Part shown: piece by piece, positions 17,836 to 26,598 of the stretch
Layout: every line of letters starts with the position of its first letter
How positions within the stretch are numbered: the first letter of the stretch is position 1
DNA from: Hyphomicrobium sp.
GTDB lineage: Bacteria > Pseudomonadota > Alphaproteobacteria > Rhizobiales > Hyphomicrobiaceae
Assembly (NCBI RefSeq): GCF_019744875.1
Contig: NZ_JAIETU010000003.1
Location: forward strand, 62,001-126,000
Length of the DNA stretch: 64,000 nt
Reading direction: 5' to 3'
The notes under the pieces: model-generated
Seen by the model: only the letters and a program-made list of their open reading frames with translations
What the model was told of the DNA's origin: nothing
The model's database searches: none
Translations under genes and position numbers: made by a program

Positions 17836-19242
17836 ATGAAAACGGTCAGTGACGTCCTGAAGTTGATCAAGGACAAGGACGTGAAGTTCGTCGATCTTCG
17901 CTTCACGGACACCAAAGGCAAGATGCAGCACGTCACCGCAGACGTGAGCTGCGTCGACGAGGCCATGTTCGAAGGCTACGCCTTCGACGGCTCGTCCATC
18001 GCCGGCTGGAAGGGCATCGAATCTTCCGACATGTTCCTGAAGCCCGATCCGGCTTCGGCCCACGTCGATCCGTTCTTCGCGCAGACGACGGTCGCGATTT
18101 TCTGCGACGTCATCGAGCCGCTGACCGGCCAGCCCTACGAGCGCGATCCGCGCAGCATCGCCAAGAAGGCCGAGGCTTACATGATGTCGCTCGGCATCGG
18201 CGACAAAATCTACTTCGGCCCCGAAGCCGAGTTCTTCATCTTCGACGACGTCAAGTTCTCGACCGATTCCTACAACGTCGGCTTCAAGGTCGACAGCTCG
18301 GAGCTGCCCACCAACTCGGCCACCGAGTACGAGATGGGCAACCTCGCCCACCGTCCGCGCACCAAGGGCGGCTACTTCCCGGTTCCCCCGATCGACAGCT
18401 GCCAGGACATCCGCTCCGAGATGCTGTCGGTGCTCACCGAGATGGGCGTCTCCGTCGAAAAGCACCATCACGAGGTCGCCTCCGCCCAGCACGAGCTCGG
18501 CGTGAAGTTCGGCCCCATGATCACGATGGCCGACCACATGCAGATCTATAAGTATGTGGTCCACCAGGTCTCGCAGGCCTACGGCAAGACGGCGACCTTC
18601 ATGCCGAAGCCGGTGTTCGGCGACAACGGATCGGGCATGCACGTCCACCAGTCGATCTGGAAGGGCAGCGAGCCTATGTTCGCGGGCAACAAGTACGCCG
18701 ACCTGTCGGATATGTGCCTGTTCTACATCGGCGGCATCCTGAAGCACGCGAAGGCCATCAACGCCTTCACGAACCCGCTGACGAACTCCTACAAGCGCCT
18801 GGTGCCCGGCTACGAAGCCCCTGTGCTGCTCGCCTACTCGGCGCGCAACCGCTCGGCGTCGTGCCGCATCCCCGTCGTCACCAGCCCGAAGGCCAAGCGC
18901 ATCGAGATCCGCTTCCCGGATCCCGGCGCGAACCCCTACCTCGCCTTCGCTGCCATGCTCATGGCCGGCCTCGACGGCATCCAGAACAAGATCCATCCGG
19001 GCGACCCGATGGACAAGAACCTCTACGACCTGCCGCCGGCAGAGCTGTCGAAGATCCCGACCGTCGCCGGCAGCCTGCGCGAAGCGCTGGCCGCTCTCGA
19101 CAAGGATCGCGCCTTCCTCAAGGCAGGCGGCGTGATGAACGACGACATGATCGATGCCTACATCGAGCTGCGCATGGGCGAAAACATGCGCTACGAGATG
19201 ACCCCGCATCCGGTCGAGTACGACATGTACTACTCGGTCTAA
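17836..19242 (+). CDS. glnA: Glutamine synthetase type I
   Basis: A 468-residue GS-I beta enzyme, which makes glutamine from glutamate, ammonia and ATP. Landmarks are FDGSSIAGW, the metal-binding [24 protein letters not shown], the ATP-site [26 protein letters not shown] and the adenylylation site Tyr in [10 protein letters not shown], so activity should be controlled by GlnE, with PII upstream. GGGGAG precedes the ATG. The gene is second in the glnBA operon and is closed by the terminator at 19.34 kb. Confidence 0.97.
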   Translation: MKTVSDVLKLIKDKDVKFVDLRFTDTKGKMQHVTADVSCVDEAMFEGYAFDGSSIAGWKGIESSDMFLKPDPASAHVDPFFAQTTVAIFCDVIEPLTGQPYERDPRSIAKKAEAYMMSLGIGDKIYFGPEAEFFIFDDVKFSTDSYNVGFKVDSSELPTNSATEYEMGNLAHRPRTKGGYFPVPPIDSCQDIRSEMLSVLTEMGVSVEKHHHEVASAQHELGVKFGPMITMADHMQIYKYVVHQVSQAYGKTATFMPKPVFGDNGSGMHVHQSIWKGSEPMFAGNKYADLSDMCLFYIGGILKHAKAINAFTNPLTNSYKRLVPGYEAPVLLAYSARNRSASCRIPVVTSPKAKRIEIRFPDPGANPYLAFAAMLMAGLDGIQNKIHPGDPMDKNLYDLPPAELSKIPTVAGSLREALAALDKDRAFLKAGGVMNDDMIDAYIELRMGENMRYEMTPHPVEYDMYYSV

Positions 19243-19330
19243 GACCTCAAATGCTCGGGGCCTCAGGGTCCCGAGCGTCGGAATTCGCCTGGGGGACTAC
19301 CGGACCCTGATCCCGGATCAACGGTCCAAA

Positions 19331-19369
19331 CAAAGAGGCCCGGCAGCAATGCCGGGCCTTCTTTCTTTG
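19331..19369. terminator. Bidirectional rho-independent terminator after glnA
   Basis: GGCCCGGCA and TGCCGGGCC around a GCAA loop (19337-19358), followed by TTCTTTCTTT on the plus strand and CTCTTTGTTT on the minus strand. It serves glnA and probably the convergent small membrane-protein gene. Confidence 0.8.
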
Positions 19370-19397
19370 TGCCTCGGGCCGCGCCGAAAAACGCGCT

Positions 19398-19718
19398 CTA
19401 GTAGAAGACCAGAATGCCGACCAGGATGCCCGCCAGCGCCACCCGGTAGAAACTGCGCTCGTAGCGAAACAGCCAGTCGACGAAGCGGCGCGGCAGCTCC
19501 GACCACGACACGCGTGCGAGCGCGGAGAGCACGAGCCCGAGCACGAGGCCGATCATCAGCGAGCCGAGGTGAATGCCCGAGCTTTCGCCGATCATTTCGC
19601 GGCTGAGCACGGCGTCGAGCGAGAGGTCCGGCCCCTGCCCGGATCCAATCACGGTCAGCACACCGGCAGCCAGAAACCCGAACGCCAGAAAAGACAGAAA
19701 TCCGATCGCCGACCGCAT
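19398..19718 (-). CDS. Hypothetical small membrane protein
   Basis: A 106-residue protein with three likely membrane helices: about 5-24, 49-68 and 90-106, the last reaching the C-terminus (VALAGILVGILVFY). A short basic-aromatic loop (WSELPRRFVDWLFRYERSFYR) lies before the last helix. I do not recognise a family. It is convergent with glnA across the shared terminator. Confidence 0.6.
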   Translation of the reverse strand: MRSAIGFLSFLAFGFLAAGVLTVIGSGQGPDLSLDAVLSREMIGESSGIHLGSLMIGLVLGLVLSALARVSWSELPRRFVDWLFRYERSFYRVALAGILVGILVFY

Positions 19719-19826
19719 GTGCGCCTCGCAACGCCTGGCTGCGCTTGGGCGCGTCTGGGCGCCCGCTGAACCGCGCCGGACCGAGCGACCGGGCCGACGG
19801 AATCTCCCGATGCTACAGATGCTCCG

Positions 19827-19842
19827 TTAGCGTGCGGTTAAC
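19827..19842. promoter_or_regulatory. CtrA-like box (one mismatch)
   Basis: TTAG-N7-TTAAC, one base from the CtrA consensus TTAA-N7-TTAAC. It lies 109 bases before the start of the small membrane-protein gene and 130 bases before the cytochrome c gene. Confidence 0.35.
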
Positions 19843-19971
19843 TATGACAAATCCCTCGCGGGCTGTGAGCAAGCCCCGCGATACCTGCTGTTTCCTGGAT
19901 TCAGAATACTGACCGGATTATACCTAGGTAGTGACTTGGTCGGCGAAACAACGAACAGCGGAGCTCTCGAA

Positions 19972-20349
19972 ATGTGGAAATGGACGATGGCGGCGGCACT
20001 CACGGTCGCGCTGCCCTATGCGGCGGCGGCCCAGGACGTCGAAGCGGGCGCCTCGGTTTTCAAGAAATGCGCGGCCTGTCATCAGGTTGGCCCTACAGCC
20101 AAGAACGCGCTCGGCCCCGAGCTGACCTGCGTGATCGGCCGCAAGGTCGCCTCCGTCGATGGGTTCAACTACTCGGAAGGGCTTAAGCACGCCGGCTTCG
20201 ATACCTGGGACGACGAACACTTTCTGAGCTGGGTCGAGAACAACAAGAAATTGGTGCCCGGCACGAAGATGATCTTCCCCGCCGGCGTCAAGGACGAGAC
20301 CGACCGCGCCAACCTGCTCGCCTACGTCAAATCTCAGTGCGCGAAGTGA
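19972..20349 (+). CDS. Periplasmic class I c-type cytochrome
   Basis: A 125-residue exported cytochrome. A signal peptide (about 1-20, ending AAA) precedes a mono-haem domain with the haem-binding CAACH and an axial Met in GTKMIFPAG, as in cytochromes c2/c550. It should carry electrons in the periplasm. Two features are unusual: a Cys in GPELTCVIGRK, where a Gly normally follows, and a second Cys in the final SQCAK; these could form a disulfide. The ATG is set by GGAG ten bases upstream. No oxidase or dehydrogenase gene is adjacent, so the redox partner is unknown. Confidence 0.88.
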   Translation: MWKWTMAAALTVALPYAAAAQDVEAGASVFKKCAACHQVGPTAKNALGPELTCVIGRKVASVDGFNYSEGLKHAGFDTWDDEHFLSWVENNKKLVPGTKMIFPAGVKDETDRANLLAYVKSQCAK

Positions 20350-20456
20350 CCGGTGAACTCGTATCGCGGTGAACTCGCGTTGCAGTGAAACGGCGAGGCG
20401 CCGCAAAGGCGGTGCCTCGTCCTCGCTCCGCCACGATTCCATGCGACCGAGGCGTC

Positions 20457-21233
20457 ATGCGCCTCGCTCTCCCCCTTATGATTGCAACTCTGCTCCTCGC
20501 CGACACGGCGCACGCGCGCGTGCCCTACGGCTGGCTGCCAGACGCCCCGCAAACCGCGGCCACGCTGTCCTCGCGCATCGCCCCGCCGGCAGGCTTCGAA
20601 CGCGTCGATGCGCCTGAGGAAAGCTTTGCCGCCTGGCTGCGCGGCCTTCCGATGCGGGCCGAAAACGCTCCCGTCCTGACCTTCACGGGCAAGCCCAAAT
20701 GGCGCCAGGACGTGCACGTGGCGGTCGTCGACATCGACGTGGGCAAACGCGACCTGCAGCAATGCGCCGACGCCGTCATGCGGCTGCGCGCCGAATGGCT
20801 CTACAGCCAGAGCCGCGACAAGGAGATCGCCTTCAACGACACGGACGGCAAACGCCGCCGCTTCTCCGCCACCAAAGGCCGCGACCACGCCAGCTTCCGC
20901 AAATACATGGATCTCGTGTTCGCGTATGCCGGCACGTACTCGCTCGAACGCGAGCTGAAGCCGGTCGCCCCGAAAGACGTCGCCATCGGCGACGTGTTCA
21001 TCAAGGGCGGCTTCCCCGGCCACGCGGTGCTCGTAGCCGACATGGCGGAAAACAAGACGACCGGTGAAAAGCGCTTCCTGCTGCTGCAGAGCTACATGCC
21101 CGCGCAGGACATGCACGTTCTCAAGAATCCGAATTCAAACGATGGCTCGCCCTGGTACGCGGTGCCGACTGGCGAGCAATTCGTAACACCGGAATGGGTG
21201 TTCAAGAGCACGCAGCTCCGCCGCTGGCCGTGA
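20457..21233 (+). CDS. DUF4846 family secreted protein
   Basis: A 258-residue protein with a signal peptide (about 1-20, ending AHA) and a DUF4846 domain. Landmarks are PPAGFERV, FAAWLRGLPM, CADAVMRLRAEWLYS, the GRDHASFRKYMDLVFAYAGT block and FIKGGFPGHAVLVADMA. Family members are bacterial exported proteins of unknown function. The Cys-to-His pairing here (QCAD ... PGHAV) recalls a papain-like fold, but a catalytic role is not demonstrated. ATG 20457 follows GAGG; the frame before it adds a basic segment that would bury the signal peptide. Confidence 0.78.
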   Translation: MRLALPLMIATLLLADTAHARVPYGWLPDAPQTAATLSSRIAPPAGFERVDAPEESFAAWLRGLPMRAENAPVLTFTGKPKWRQDVHVAVVDIDVGKRDLQQCADAVMRLRAEWLYSQSRDKEIAFNDTDGKRRRFSATKGRDHASFRKYMDLVFAYAGTYSLERELKPVAPKDVAIGDVFIKGGFPGHAVLVADMAENKTTGEKRFLLLQSYMPAQDMHVLKNPNSNDGSPWYAVPTGEQFVTPEWVFKSTQLRRWP

Positions 21234-21245
21234 GCGCTGGCCCGA

Positions 21246-21635
21246 TCAGCGCGACAGACGAATGACAGCCGAACCCTTGGTGCTGTTCAAGCGCACGACC
21301 TGGCTGCGCCCGCTGACGGCGATCGTGATCTTCCCGGTTGCGTCGAACTCGGGATTGTAGAACGTGCCGCGATAGCTGCTGCCGGATCCGCGCACATGCG
21401 CGGTCTGCGATACGGTGCCCGACGACGTCGCGCACGTTGCGCTCACGTCATAGGCCGTCTTTCCGCTCGGGCTGAACGTGGCCCGGCAATGGGCCTGCTC
21501 GGTCGCGCCGGAGCTGAACTTCACCGTGCCGCCGCCCTTCCACGATCCCGCGAGATCGGCGCTAGCAGCAGGCACGGACGTCGTCGCGACGGCCAGTCCC
21601 AGAGCGAGGCAAGTGCACCATGCGGCTTTCTGCAT
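21246..21635 (-). CDS. Small secreted hypothetical protein
   Basis: A 129-residue protein with a signal peptide (about 1-27, ending ASA) and a mature domain of about 100 residues rich in Ser, Thr and Gly with two cysteines (QAHCRA, SATCATS). The alternating pattern ADLAGSWKGGGTVKFSSG suggests a small beta-barrel. GGGGAG sits before the ATG. It ends 12 bases from the convergent DUF4846 gene. No family recognised. Confidence 0.65.
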   Translation of the reverse strand: MQKAAWCTCLALGLAVATTSVPAASADLAGSWKGGGTVKFSSGATEQAHCRATFSPSGKTAYDVSATCATSSGTVSQTAHVRGSGSSYRGTFYNPEFDATGKITIAVSGRSQVVRLNSTKGSAVIRLSR

Positions 21636-21736
21636 CAATCTCCCCTTTCGGTTGCTACCGGAATTCGAGTGGTCGCCTCGCGCCGGCCATTTTCTCGATA
21701 ATACCCCGGAAATGAGTCGGTTCGACGTGATTTGGT

Positions 21737-22864
21737 TCAAATATTTTTTTGCAATCCACGCGCCCGGACATCTTGAACGACGCGCGGCAGCACGTCCGCG
21801 AGGACGGTCATATCCTCTTCGCAACCGCACGAAATCCGAATGCAGCGGTCGAGCGGAGTAACGGCCGGTTTGCGTGCAAACACATCGCGCGCCAGCAGCT
21901 CATTCAGCACAGCCGCGGCAAACGCACCGTCCGCGCCGCAGTCGATCGTCACGAAATTCGCAGCCGACGGCAGCGGCCGCAAACCGGCGTCCGAAGCGAT
22001 CCGCGCGATGGTCTCGCGCGATGCCGCGATCCGGCCGACAGCCTCCCGCAGATAGGCTTGATCCAGCAGCGCTTCAAGCGCGCCAACCTGTCCCACGCGA
22101 TTGATGCCGTAATGATTTCTCACTTTTTCGAAGTGTTGGATCAGGTCCGCGTGCCCCAGCGCATAGCCGATCCGCGCACCAGCGAGGCCGTACGCTTTCG
22201 AGAACGTCCTGAGCCGCAGCACTTGCGCGTTGCCCACATCGATGGCGGGCACGGCCCCGGCCGGCGCGGTATCGCAATAGGCCTCATCGAGCAGCAACAG
22301 CACCCCGTCCGGCAGCGCCTCGATCAGCCGGTCGAGCGCGGCCGCGTCCCACCACGAGCCCATGGGGTTGTCGGGGTTGGACACGTAGAGCACGCCCGCG
22401 CGCCGCGAGATGACCGCCGCCAGCAGCTCTTCGAGATCCTCCCGGTCATCACGGAACGGCACCTTGACGAGCTCCGCCCCCTGCGCCGCCACATGAAAGT
22501 TGAAAGTCGGATAGGCCCCGTTTGACGTGACCACCACCGACCCCGGCTCGGAGGCGATCTTGATGGCGAGCCCGAGCAGCCCGTCGATGCCTTCGCCGAC
22601 CACCACGTTGTCGAGCGCGACACCGTGATGACGCGCGATCGCAGCGCGCAGGTCATGGCTTTCCGGATCCGAGTATTTCCAGTTTTCCGAAGCCGCATCC
22701 GCCATCGCGCGCAAGGCACGCGGGCTCGGCCCGAACACGCTTTCGTTGGCACCGAGCCGCAGCTTGAACGGCTTGCCGCGCGCGCGCTCCTGCGCTTCCG
22801 GCCCGACAAACGGCACGAGCCTGGGCAGGTCCCGAACGATGCGCGTCAGAGGCGGACGTTTCAT
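21737..22864 (-). CDS. HisC-like pyridoxal-phosphate aminotransferase
   Basis: A 375-residue class I/II aminotransferase of the histidinol-phosphate aminotransferase type. Landmarks are LGANESVFGPSP, the substrate/PLP phrase SNPDNPMGSWW, LLLDEAYCDT and the Schiff-base lysine in RTFSKAYGLAGARIGY. HisC converts imidazole-acetol phosphate to histidinol phosphate. Family members outside his operons often act on aromatic amino acids, and this gene has no his neighbours. The following gene on the same strand begins 105 bases downstream. The exact substrate cannot be decided from sequence. Confidence 0.85.
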   Translation of the reverse strand: MKRPPLTRIVRDLPRLVPFVGPEAQERARGKPFKLRLGANESVFGPSPRALRAMADAASENWKYSDPESHDLRAAIARHHGVALDNVVVGEGIDGLLGLAIKIASEPGSVVVTSNGAYPTFNFHVAAQGAELVKVPFRDDREDLEELLAAVISRRAGVLYVSNPDNPMGSWWDAAALDRLIEALPDGVLLLLDEAYCDTAPAGAVPAIDVGNAQVLRLRTFSKAYGLAGARIGYALGHADLIQHFEKVRNHYGINRVGQVGALEALLDQAYLREAVGRIAASRETIARIASDAGLRPLPSAANFVTIDCGADGAFAAAVLNELLARDVFARKPAVTPLDRCIRISCGCEEDMTVLADVLPRVVQDVRARGLQKNI

Positions 22865-22899
22865 GCAATCCCCAAGATCGTCAAATCAAACCAAGCCCG

Positions 22900-23343
22900 T
22901 CAGATCAAACCAAGCTCGATGAGGGCGCGGCGCATCTCGGGCGGGATCGACGCCGCTCCATCGCCGCGCGCGCCAACACCGAGGTCAGCCGGCACGTCGT
23001 CGCCGGAGAGATAGCGCCAGCCCTGGAATGCGCGGCGCGGCACCGGACGCACCGGCACCAGCGTGCGATCGAGCACGATGTGGCAGCACGGCGAGCCATC
23101 GTCCTTAAGGCCATCCTCGAAGGCGACGAGGCGCTGGCGCACCTGGATGACGCCCTTGATGACCCAATAGAGCGAGCCGCCCTCGAGCAGCTCCGCCTGC
23201 CGCTTCGGCGTCTGCAGCGTCGCGTGGAAAATGCGAGGCGGCTCCCCGCGCGTCTTTTGCATCTTGGCGAAATCGTCCTGCCACGCCGCCAGCTCTTCGA
23301 TGGTGGCGACGCCGACGCAAAGCTTGACGATGCTGAGGCTCAT
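22900..23343 (-). CDS. DUF1489 family protein
   Basis: A 147-residue alphaproteobacterial protein of the DUF1489 family. It has the family phrases LSIVKLCVG, YWVIKGVIQVRQRLV, and LDRTLVPVRPVPRRAFQGWRYL. No signal peptide or membrane segment is visible, so it should be cytoplasmic. Function unknown. The ATG at 23343 is chosen by family start; the open frame upstream runs into the next gene's shadow. It precedes the aminotransferase gene on the same strand. Confidence 0.82.
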   Translation of the reverse strand: MSLSIVKLCVGVATIEELAAWQDDFAKMQKTRGEPPRIFHATLQTPKRQAELLEGGSLYWVIKGVIQVRQRLVAFEDGLKDDGSPCCHIVLDRTLVPVRPVPRRAFQGWRYLSGDDVPADLGVGARGDGAASIPPEMRRALIELGLI

Positions 23344-23419
23344 GGATGTGGCTTCCGCAAGGGGCAGCAGGACTAGCCGGATGTCTAGCGTGCCGGGCGC
23401 CGAAGCGCACGGGCGCGCC

Positions 23420-23881
23420 TCACTGAGCTGTGCAGAACCCCGTGTACTGGCTGAACACGGGTTGGCCGAGCAGGCCGAAATGGCGCGAGTGGACGGCCGG
23501 ATATTTGCCGTTGGATGCGTCCTTGTCATAGACGGTCGTGAGGTTCAGGAAGCCTTCGTTGACCGCTTCGAGAAAGTGGTTGGCGTTGATGGCCCGCACG
23601 ACGCTGAGCTTGGCTCCCGTCCCTTCCGCGTTCGCATTGAGAACCGCGGCCTGCCCTTCGAGATCGATCTTGTCGATCGTGAATGAGAGCGCAGTCGGCG
23701 TCTTGGATTTGAAATCGCCCGCTTCGTAGCTCCACGACGTGCCGGAGGTAAAAGAGCAGGCGAGGCTCTTGGGCAGCCCCTCCTCAGCGTTCGCGCCCGC
23801 GGCAAATGCGCCCGCCAGAGCCACAATTGCACCCGCAAGACCCAGCCCACGCACAATACCGATCATTCGACCAAACCTCAT
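23420..23881 (-). CDS. Secreted hypothetical protein
   Basis: A 153-residue protein with a signal peptide ending in GANA near residue 32 and a mature part with two cysteines (LACSFTSG near the start, TGFCTAQ at the end) that could form a terminal disulfide. The middle is beta-rich (TALSFTIDKIDLEGQAAVLN). I do not recognise a family. Two starts are possible: ATG 23881 with weak spacing, or ATG 23866, which has GAGG eight bases upstream; the shorter one still keeps the signal peptide. Confidence 0.62.
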   Translation of the reverse strand: MRFGRMIGIVRGLGLAGAIVALAGAFAAGANAEEGLPKSLACSFTSGTSWSYEAGDFKSKTPTALSFTIDKIDLEGQAAVLNANAEGTGAKLSVVRAINANHFLEAVNEGFLNLTTVYDKDASNGKYPAVHSRHFGLLGQPVFSQYTGFCTAQ

Positions 23882-23997
23882 AACGTCCGAACTTTGAAGG
23901 GCTCGATGGCCCTGTGGGAACGAGGCGTAGCCCGGCCAGCGGACTGGGGTCAACCGTGCCGTAAAGCCTTCCTCACGCCGCGATTTTGGAGGAAATT

Positions 23998-24600
23998 ATG
24001 CGAGTCGCTGCGGCGAGGCTTCGAACGGGGTTTCCTGGGCCTCAACGCCATCATCGGTGCGGAATGATTTCGACGGCCAAATTGCCAAGGTTCGTGCTGC
24101 CGAGGTTCGTGGCGCTTGCCACGCTCGGATTGACGGCGTGCGCCTCCCAGAGCGCCGATTTCGCGGGCGGCCCTATTGCGCCTCCCGTCGCGCCCGCGAT
24201 GGCACCTGTCGTTGAAACCGCCTCGACGTCGGCCCACGCAGCCGAAACCGTGTCTCGGCTGCCCTCTCCGTCGTCTTATCAACTGACGAAGGACGAGCAG
24301 GAGCTGAGCTGCAAGAAACTCACCGGCCGCATGGCGGTCCGCATCGTGCAGATCCGCGATTTCCAGACGCGCTCCCAAACCTCGCAGCTCGCGCGCTCAC
24401 TGCAGACCGCGACCAAGCCGATGTGGGGCGGCTCAGGCGAGGGCTCCGATCCGGACGGACGCTACGCGCGCGACGTCGCCATTCTGCACGCCTACAACCA
24501 ACGGCTGGCGGAAAAGAAGTGCCCCGACTTCGATCTCGAAAAAGAGCTGTCGCCGAGCGCGACGGAGCCGCCGCGCACGCGCCCCGTCAAGAAGCCCTAG
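23998..24600 (+). CDS. Putative lipoprotein
   Basis: A 200-residue protein, probably an exported lipoprotein: a hydrophobic stretch FVALATLGLTAC carries a lipobox with the lipidated Cys in LTAC. The mature part has a Pro/Ala-rich start and a helical region with paired cysteines (LSCKKL, KKCPDFD). ATG 23998 has a perfect GGAGG five bases upstream, but it gives an unusually long, basic n-region of about 39 residues. ATG 24064 would give a normal lipoprotein signal but has no ribosome-binding site. The long form is annotated; the short form is the real alternative. Function unknown. Confidence 0.6.
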   Translation: MRVAAARLRTGFPGPQRHHRCGMISTAKLPRFVLPRFVALATLGLTACASQSADFAGGPIAPPVAPAMAPVVETASTSAHAAETVSRLPSPSSYQLTKDEQELSCKKLTGRMAVRIVQIRDFQTRSQTSQLARSLQTATKPMWGGSGEGSDPDGRYARDVAILHAYNQRLAEKKCPDFDLEKELSPSATEPPRTRPVKKP

Positions 24601-24657
24601 GCTCAAACGCGCGCGTGCGCGCGAAGGCGAACAACTGCCACATAGAAAACGCGGCGC

Positions 24658-25449
24658 CTAAGGCGCGGGAAAAAACTCGTCGATGCGCCCCAGCGCACGA
24701 TAGGCCGCAAGACCGATCCATTCGTTGATCGCCGCATCCACGCGCATCAGCCCCTGCGAGATGCGCTCGAACACGCGCGTCACATCCTGCGGTCCACGCG
24801 TGCGGTAGTCGACCGGGTAGGCGATCACATCGAACCCGGCCTTCCGGAACAGACCCATCGAGCGCGGAATGTGAAACGCGCTGGTGACGAGATACCAGCG
24901 CTCGCCGGGCTGCGGCTTCACGATCTCGCGCGTGAGCACGGCGTTCTCGTAGGTGTTGCGGGATTGGTTTTCGAGCACCAGCCGCTCGCGCGCGATGCCG
25001 GCTTCGACAAGGAAGTCCGCCACCGGCCCGGACGCTTCCGAGCGCCCGGTGATGAAGCCGCCTGCGCCGCCCGTGAACACCACCTTCGCGTTCGGATGGC
25101 GCAGCGCGAGACGCAGGCCCTCCGTGACGCGCTCGGCGGATTCATTGAGTCCGAGACCACCGCGACCCGCCGACACCCATCCATCCTCGAAACCGCCGAG
25201 CAGAATGATGCCGTCGACGCGATCCGTTGCCGATGGCGGCGCAACGGTCGCAAACCGCTGTTCGAGCGGCAGGATGAACACGTTCCCGATCGGCGAAAAT
25301 CCGGCGATCAGAAAGCCGGCGGCGCTCGCCCAGGCGAGCCCCGAGCCTTTGCCGCGCCGGATGCGCCAGAGCCCCCACACGACGCCGAGGATCAGCAGCG
25401 TCGAGGGCGCGGCGAGCAGGCCGAGCAGTTTGGAGATCGTGAAAGGCAT
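24658..25449 (-). CDS. YdcF/ElyC family (DUF218) membrane protein
   Basis: A 263-residue protein with two N-terminal membrane helices (about 8-28 and 38-56) and a cytoplasm- or periplasm-facing DUF218 domain. Domain landmarks are DGIILLGGFEDG, VVFTGGAG, GIARERLVLENQSRNTYENA and LVTSAFHIPRSMGLFRKAG. E. coli members YdcF and ElyC affect envelope polysaccharide metabolism; ElyC acts on undecaprenyl-lipid carriers. The family call is firm; the specific role here is inferred only from the family. Confidence 0.87.
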   Translation of the reverse strand: MPFTISKLLGLLAAPSTLLILGVVWGLWRIRRGKGSGLAWASAAGFLIAGFSPIGNVFILPLEQRFATVAPPSATDRVDGIILLGGFEDGWVSAGRGGLGLNESAERVTEGLRLALRHPNAKVVFTGGAGGFITGRSEASGPVADFLVEAGIARERLVLENQSRNTYENAVLTREIVKPQPGERWYLVTSAFHIPRSMGLFRKAGFDVIAYPVDYRTRGPQDVTRVFERISQGLMRVDAAINEWIGLAAYRALGRIDEFFPAP

Positions 25450-25512
25450 GAATGCTCCCGCCAGCCCGCCTGCTTTTCAGCCTGCGGCTCACCTGCTCTA
25501 TCAGCCTGGGGC

Positions 25513-25809
25513 TTAGGGGCAGTCGATCTTGACCATGTTCGACTTGTCCGCATAGCCCTCGAGCGAACCCTTGCGGATCGCGCACCAGAAGCCGCGCGGC
25601 GTGCAGAACATCTTGCGCTTCTCGAGGATCTCGCCGCGATGCGCAACGCCGACCACTTCAGCCGAGCTGTAAGGGCGCGCACGCAGATTGAGGCTCGGCA
25701 CCGTCACCTTGAAGCAGCCGTACTTGGAAGCAGCCTGGGCGGGGGCCGGGAGCGCTGCGAAGAGAGCGAGGGCGGACGCGGCATAAACGAATGTGGCTTT
25801 CGAGGACAT
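25513..25809 (-). CDS. Small secreted SH3-like protein
   Basis: A 98-residue protein with a signal peptide (about 1-27, ending AQA) and a mature bacterial-SH3-like domain: VTVPSLNLRARPYSSAEVVGVAHRGE is the classic SH3b opening. Three cysteines (YGCFK, MFCTPRGFWCAI) and a terminal Cys could pair. SH3b domains bind cell-wall peptides. It lies upstream of the YdcF gene on the same strand (63 bases). Confidence 0.75.
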   Translation of the reverse strand: MSSKATFVYAASALALFAALPAPAQAASKYGCFKVTVPSLNLRARPYSSAEVVGVAHRGEILEKRKMFCTPRGFWCAIRKGSLEGYADKSNMVKIDCP

Positions 25810-26033
25810 GGGGTCTTATTCCTACGTTGGACCTTGAAACACCCGCGCCGAATACCGCCGCGGACATGAACCGGACTTGAACCGGGCGAACCGGATGGGC
25901 TCGTAATGCCGATTACGGATAAAAGTGTGGCCGTCGAGACGGGGCAGCCGATTGCACGTCGGTCGAGACGGAATTAACCCTAGGCTCCACATCGCTTTAT
26001 CCGGCCACCATAAATTGGACGACCGAAAACACG

Positions 26034-26552
26034 ATGACCACCGAGACCACCGATCCGGCGCCCACCCCAGAACACCAGCCGGCATCCGCCGCCGATCGCC
26101 CCTCGCGCGTGCCCTGGCCGCCGATCCTGATCGCGGCCGCCGTTGTGGTGGCCATCTGGCTCGGCGCGGCGTGGCCGCTCGCCTGGCCCGGCGAACGCGA
26201 TCTGATTGCCCGCCTCGTCGGCCACGGCATCGGCGCTGCCGGCCTCGCGCTGCTGATCTGGAGCGTGATCACGCTGCGCCGCCACGGCACCACAGTGCTG
26301 CCGGACCAGCCTGCGACCGTGCTCGTGACCGACGGCCCGTTCCGCTTTCGCCGCAACCCGATCTATATCGCCGACGCGCTGATCCTGCTTGGCGCGGCCG
26401 AACTGACGGAGAACGTCTGGTTTGCGATCGTAACCGTCCCACTGCTGGCGCTGATAACCTGGCTCGCCATCCTGCCCGAAGAGAGGCATCTGGAGGCGCG
26501 CTTCGGCGACGCCTACCGCGACTACAAACAGCGCACGCGCCGCCTGATCTGA
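26034..26552 (+). CDS. Isoprenylcysteine carboxyl-methyltransferase-like membrane protein
   Basis: A 172-residue membrane protein of the ICMT/PEMT superfamily. After a disordered N-terminus it has membrane helices at about 30-48, 62-82 and 117-146, and the SAM-binding signature DGPFRFRRNPIYIADALI with the later EERHLEARFGDAYRDYKQRTRR. Bacterial members methylate lipids or unknown acceptors, and no prenylated protein partner is known. The start ATG 26034 has no obvious strong ribosome-binding site. Confidence 0.82.
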   Translation: MTTETTDPAPTPEHQPASAADRPSRVPWPPILIAAAVVVAIWLGAAWPLAWPGERDLIARLVGHGIGAAGLALLIWSVITLRRHGTTVLPDQPATVLVTDGPFRFRRNPIYIADALILLGAAELTENVWFAIVTVPLLALITWLAILPEERHLEARFGDAYRDYKQRTRRLI

Positions 26553-26598
26553 TGCCACGCCATCCGAAGCCGCAAGACCTGAACCAGAGAGGCGGGCC

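Noticed and set aside
17812-19209. Long minus-strand open frame opposite glnA
   Set aside because: glnA is certain and the antisense translation is low complexity (Asp/Val/Gly/Leu/Arg) with no motifs.
24871-25869. Plus-strand open frame opposite ydcF-like and SH3-like genes
   Set aside because: Antisense to two supported genes, no start signal and no family match.
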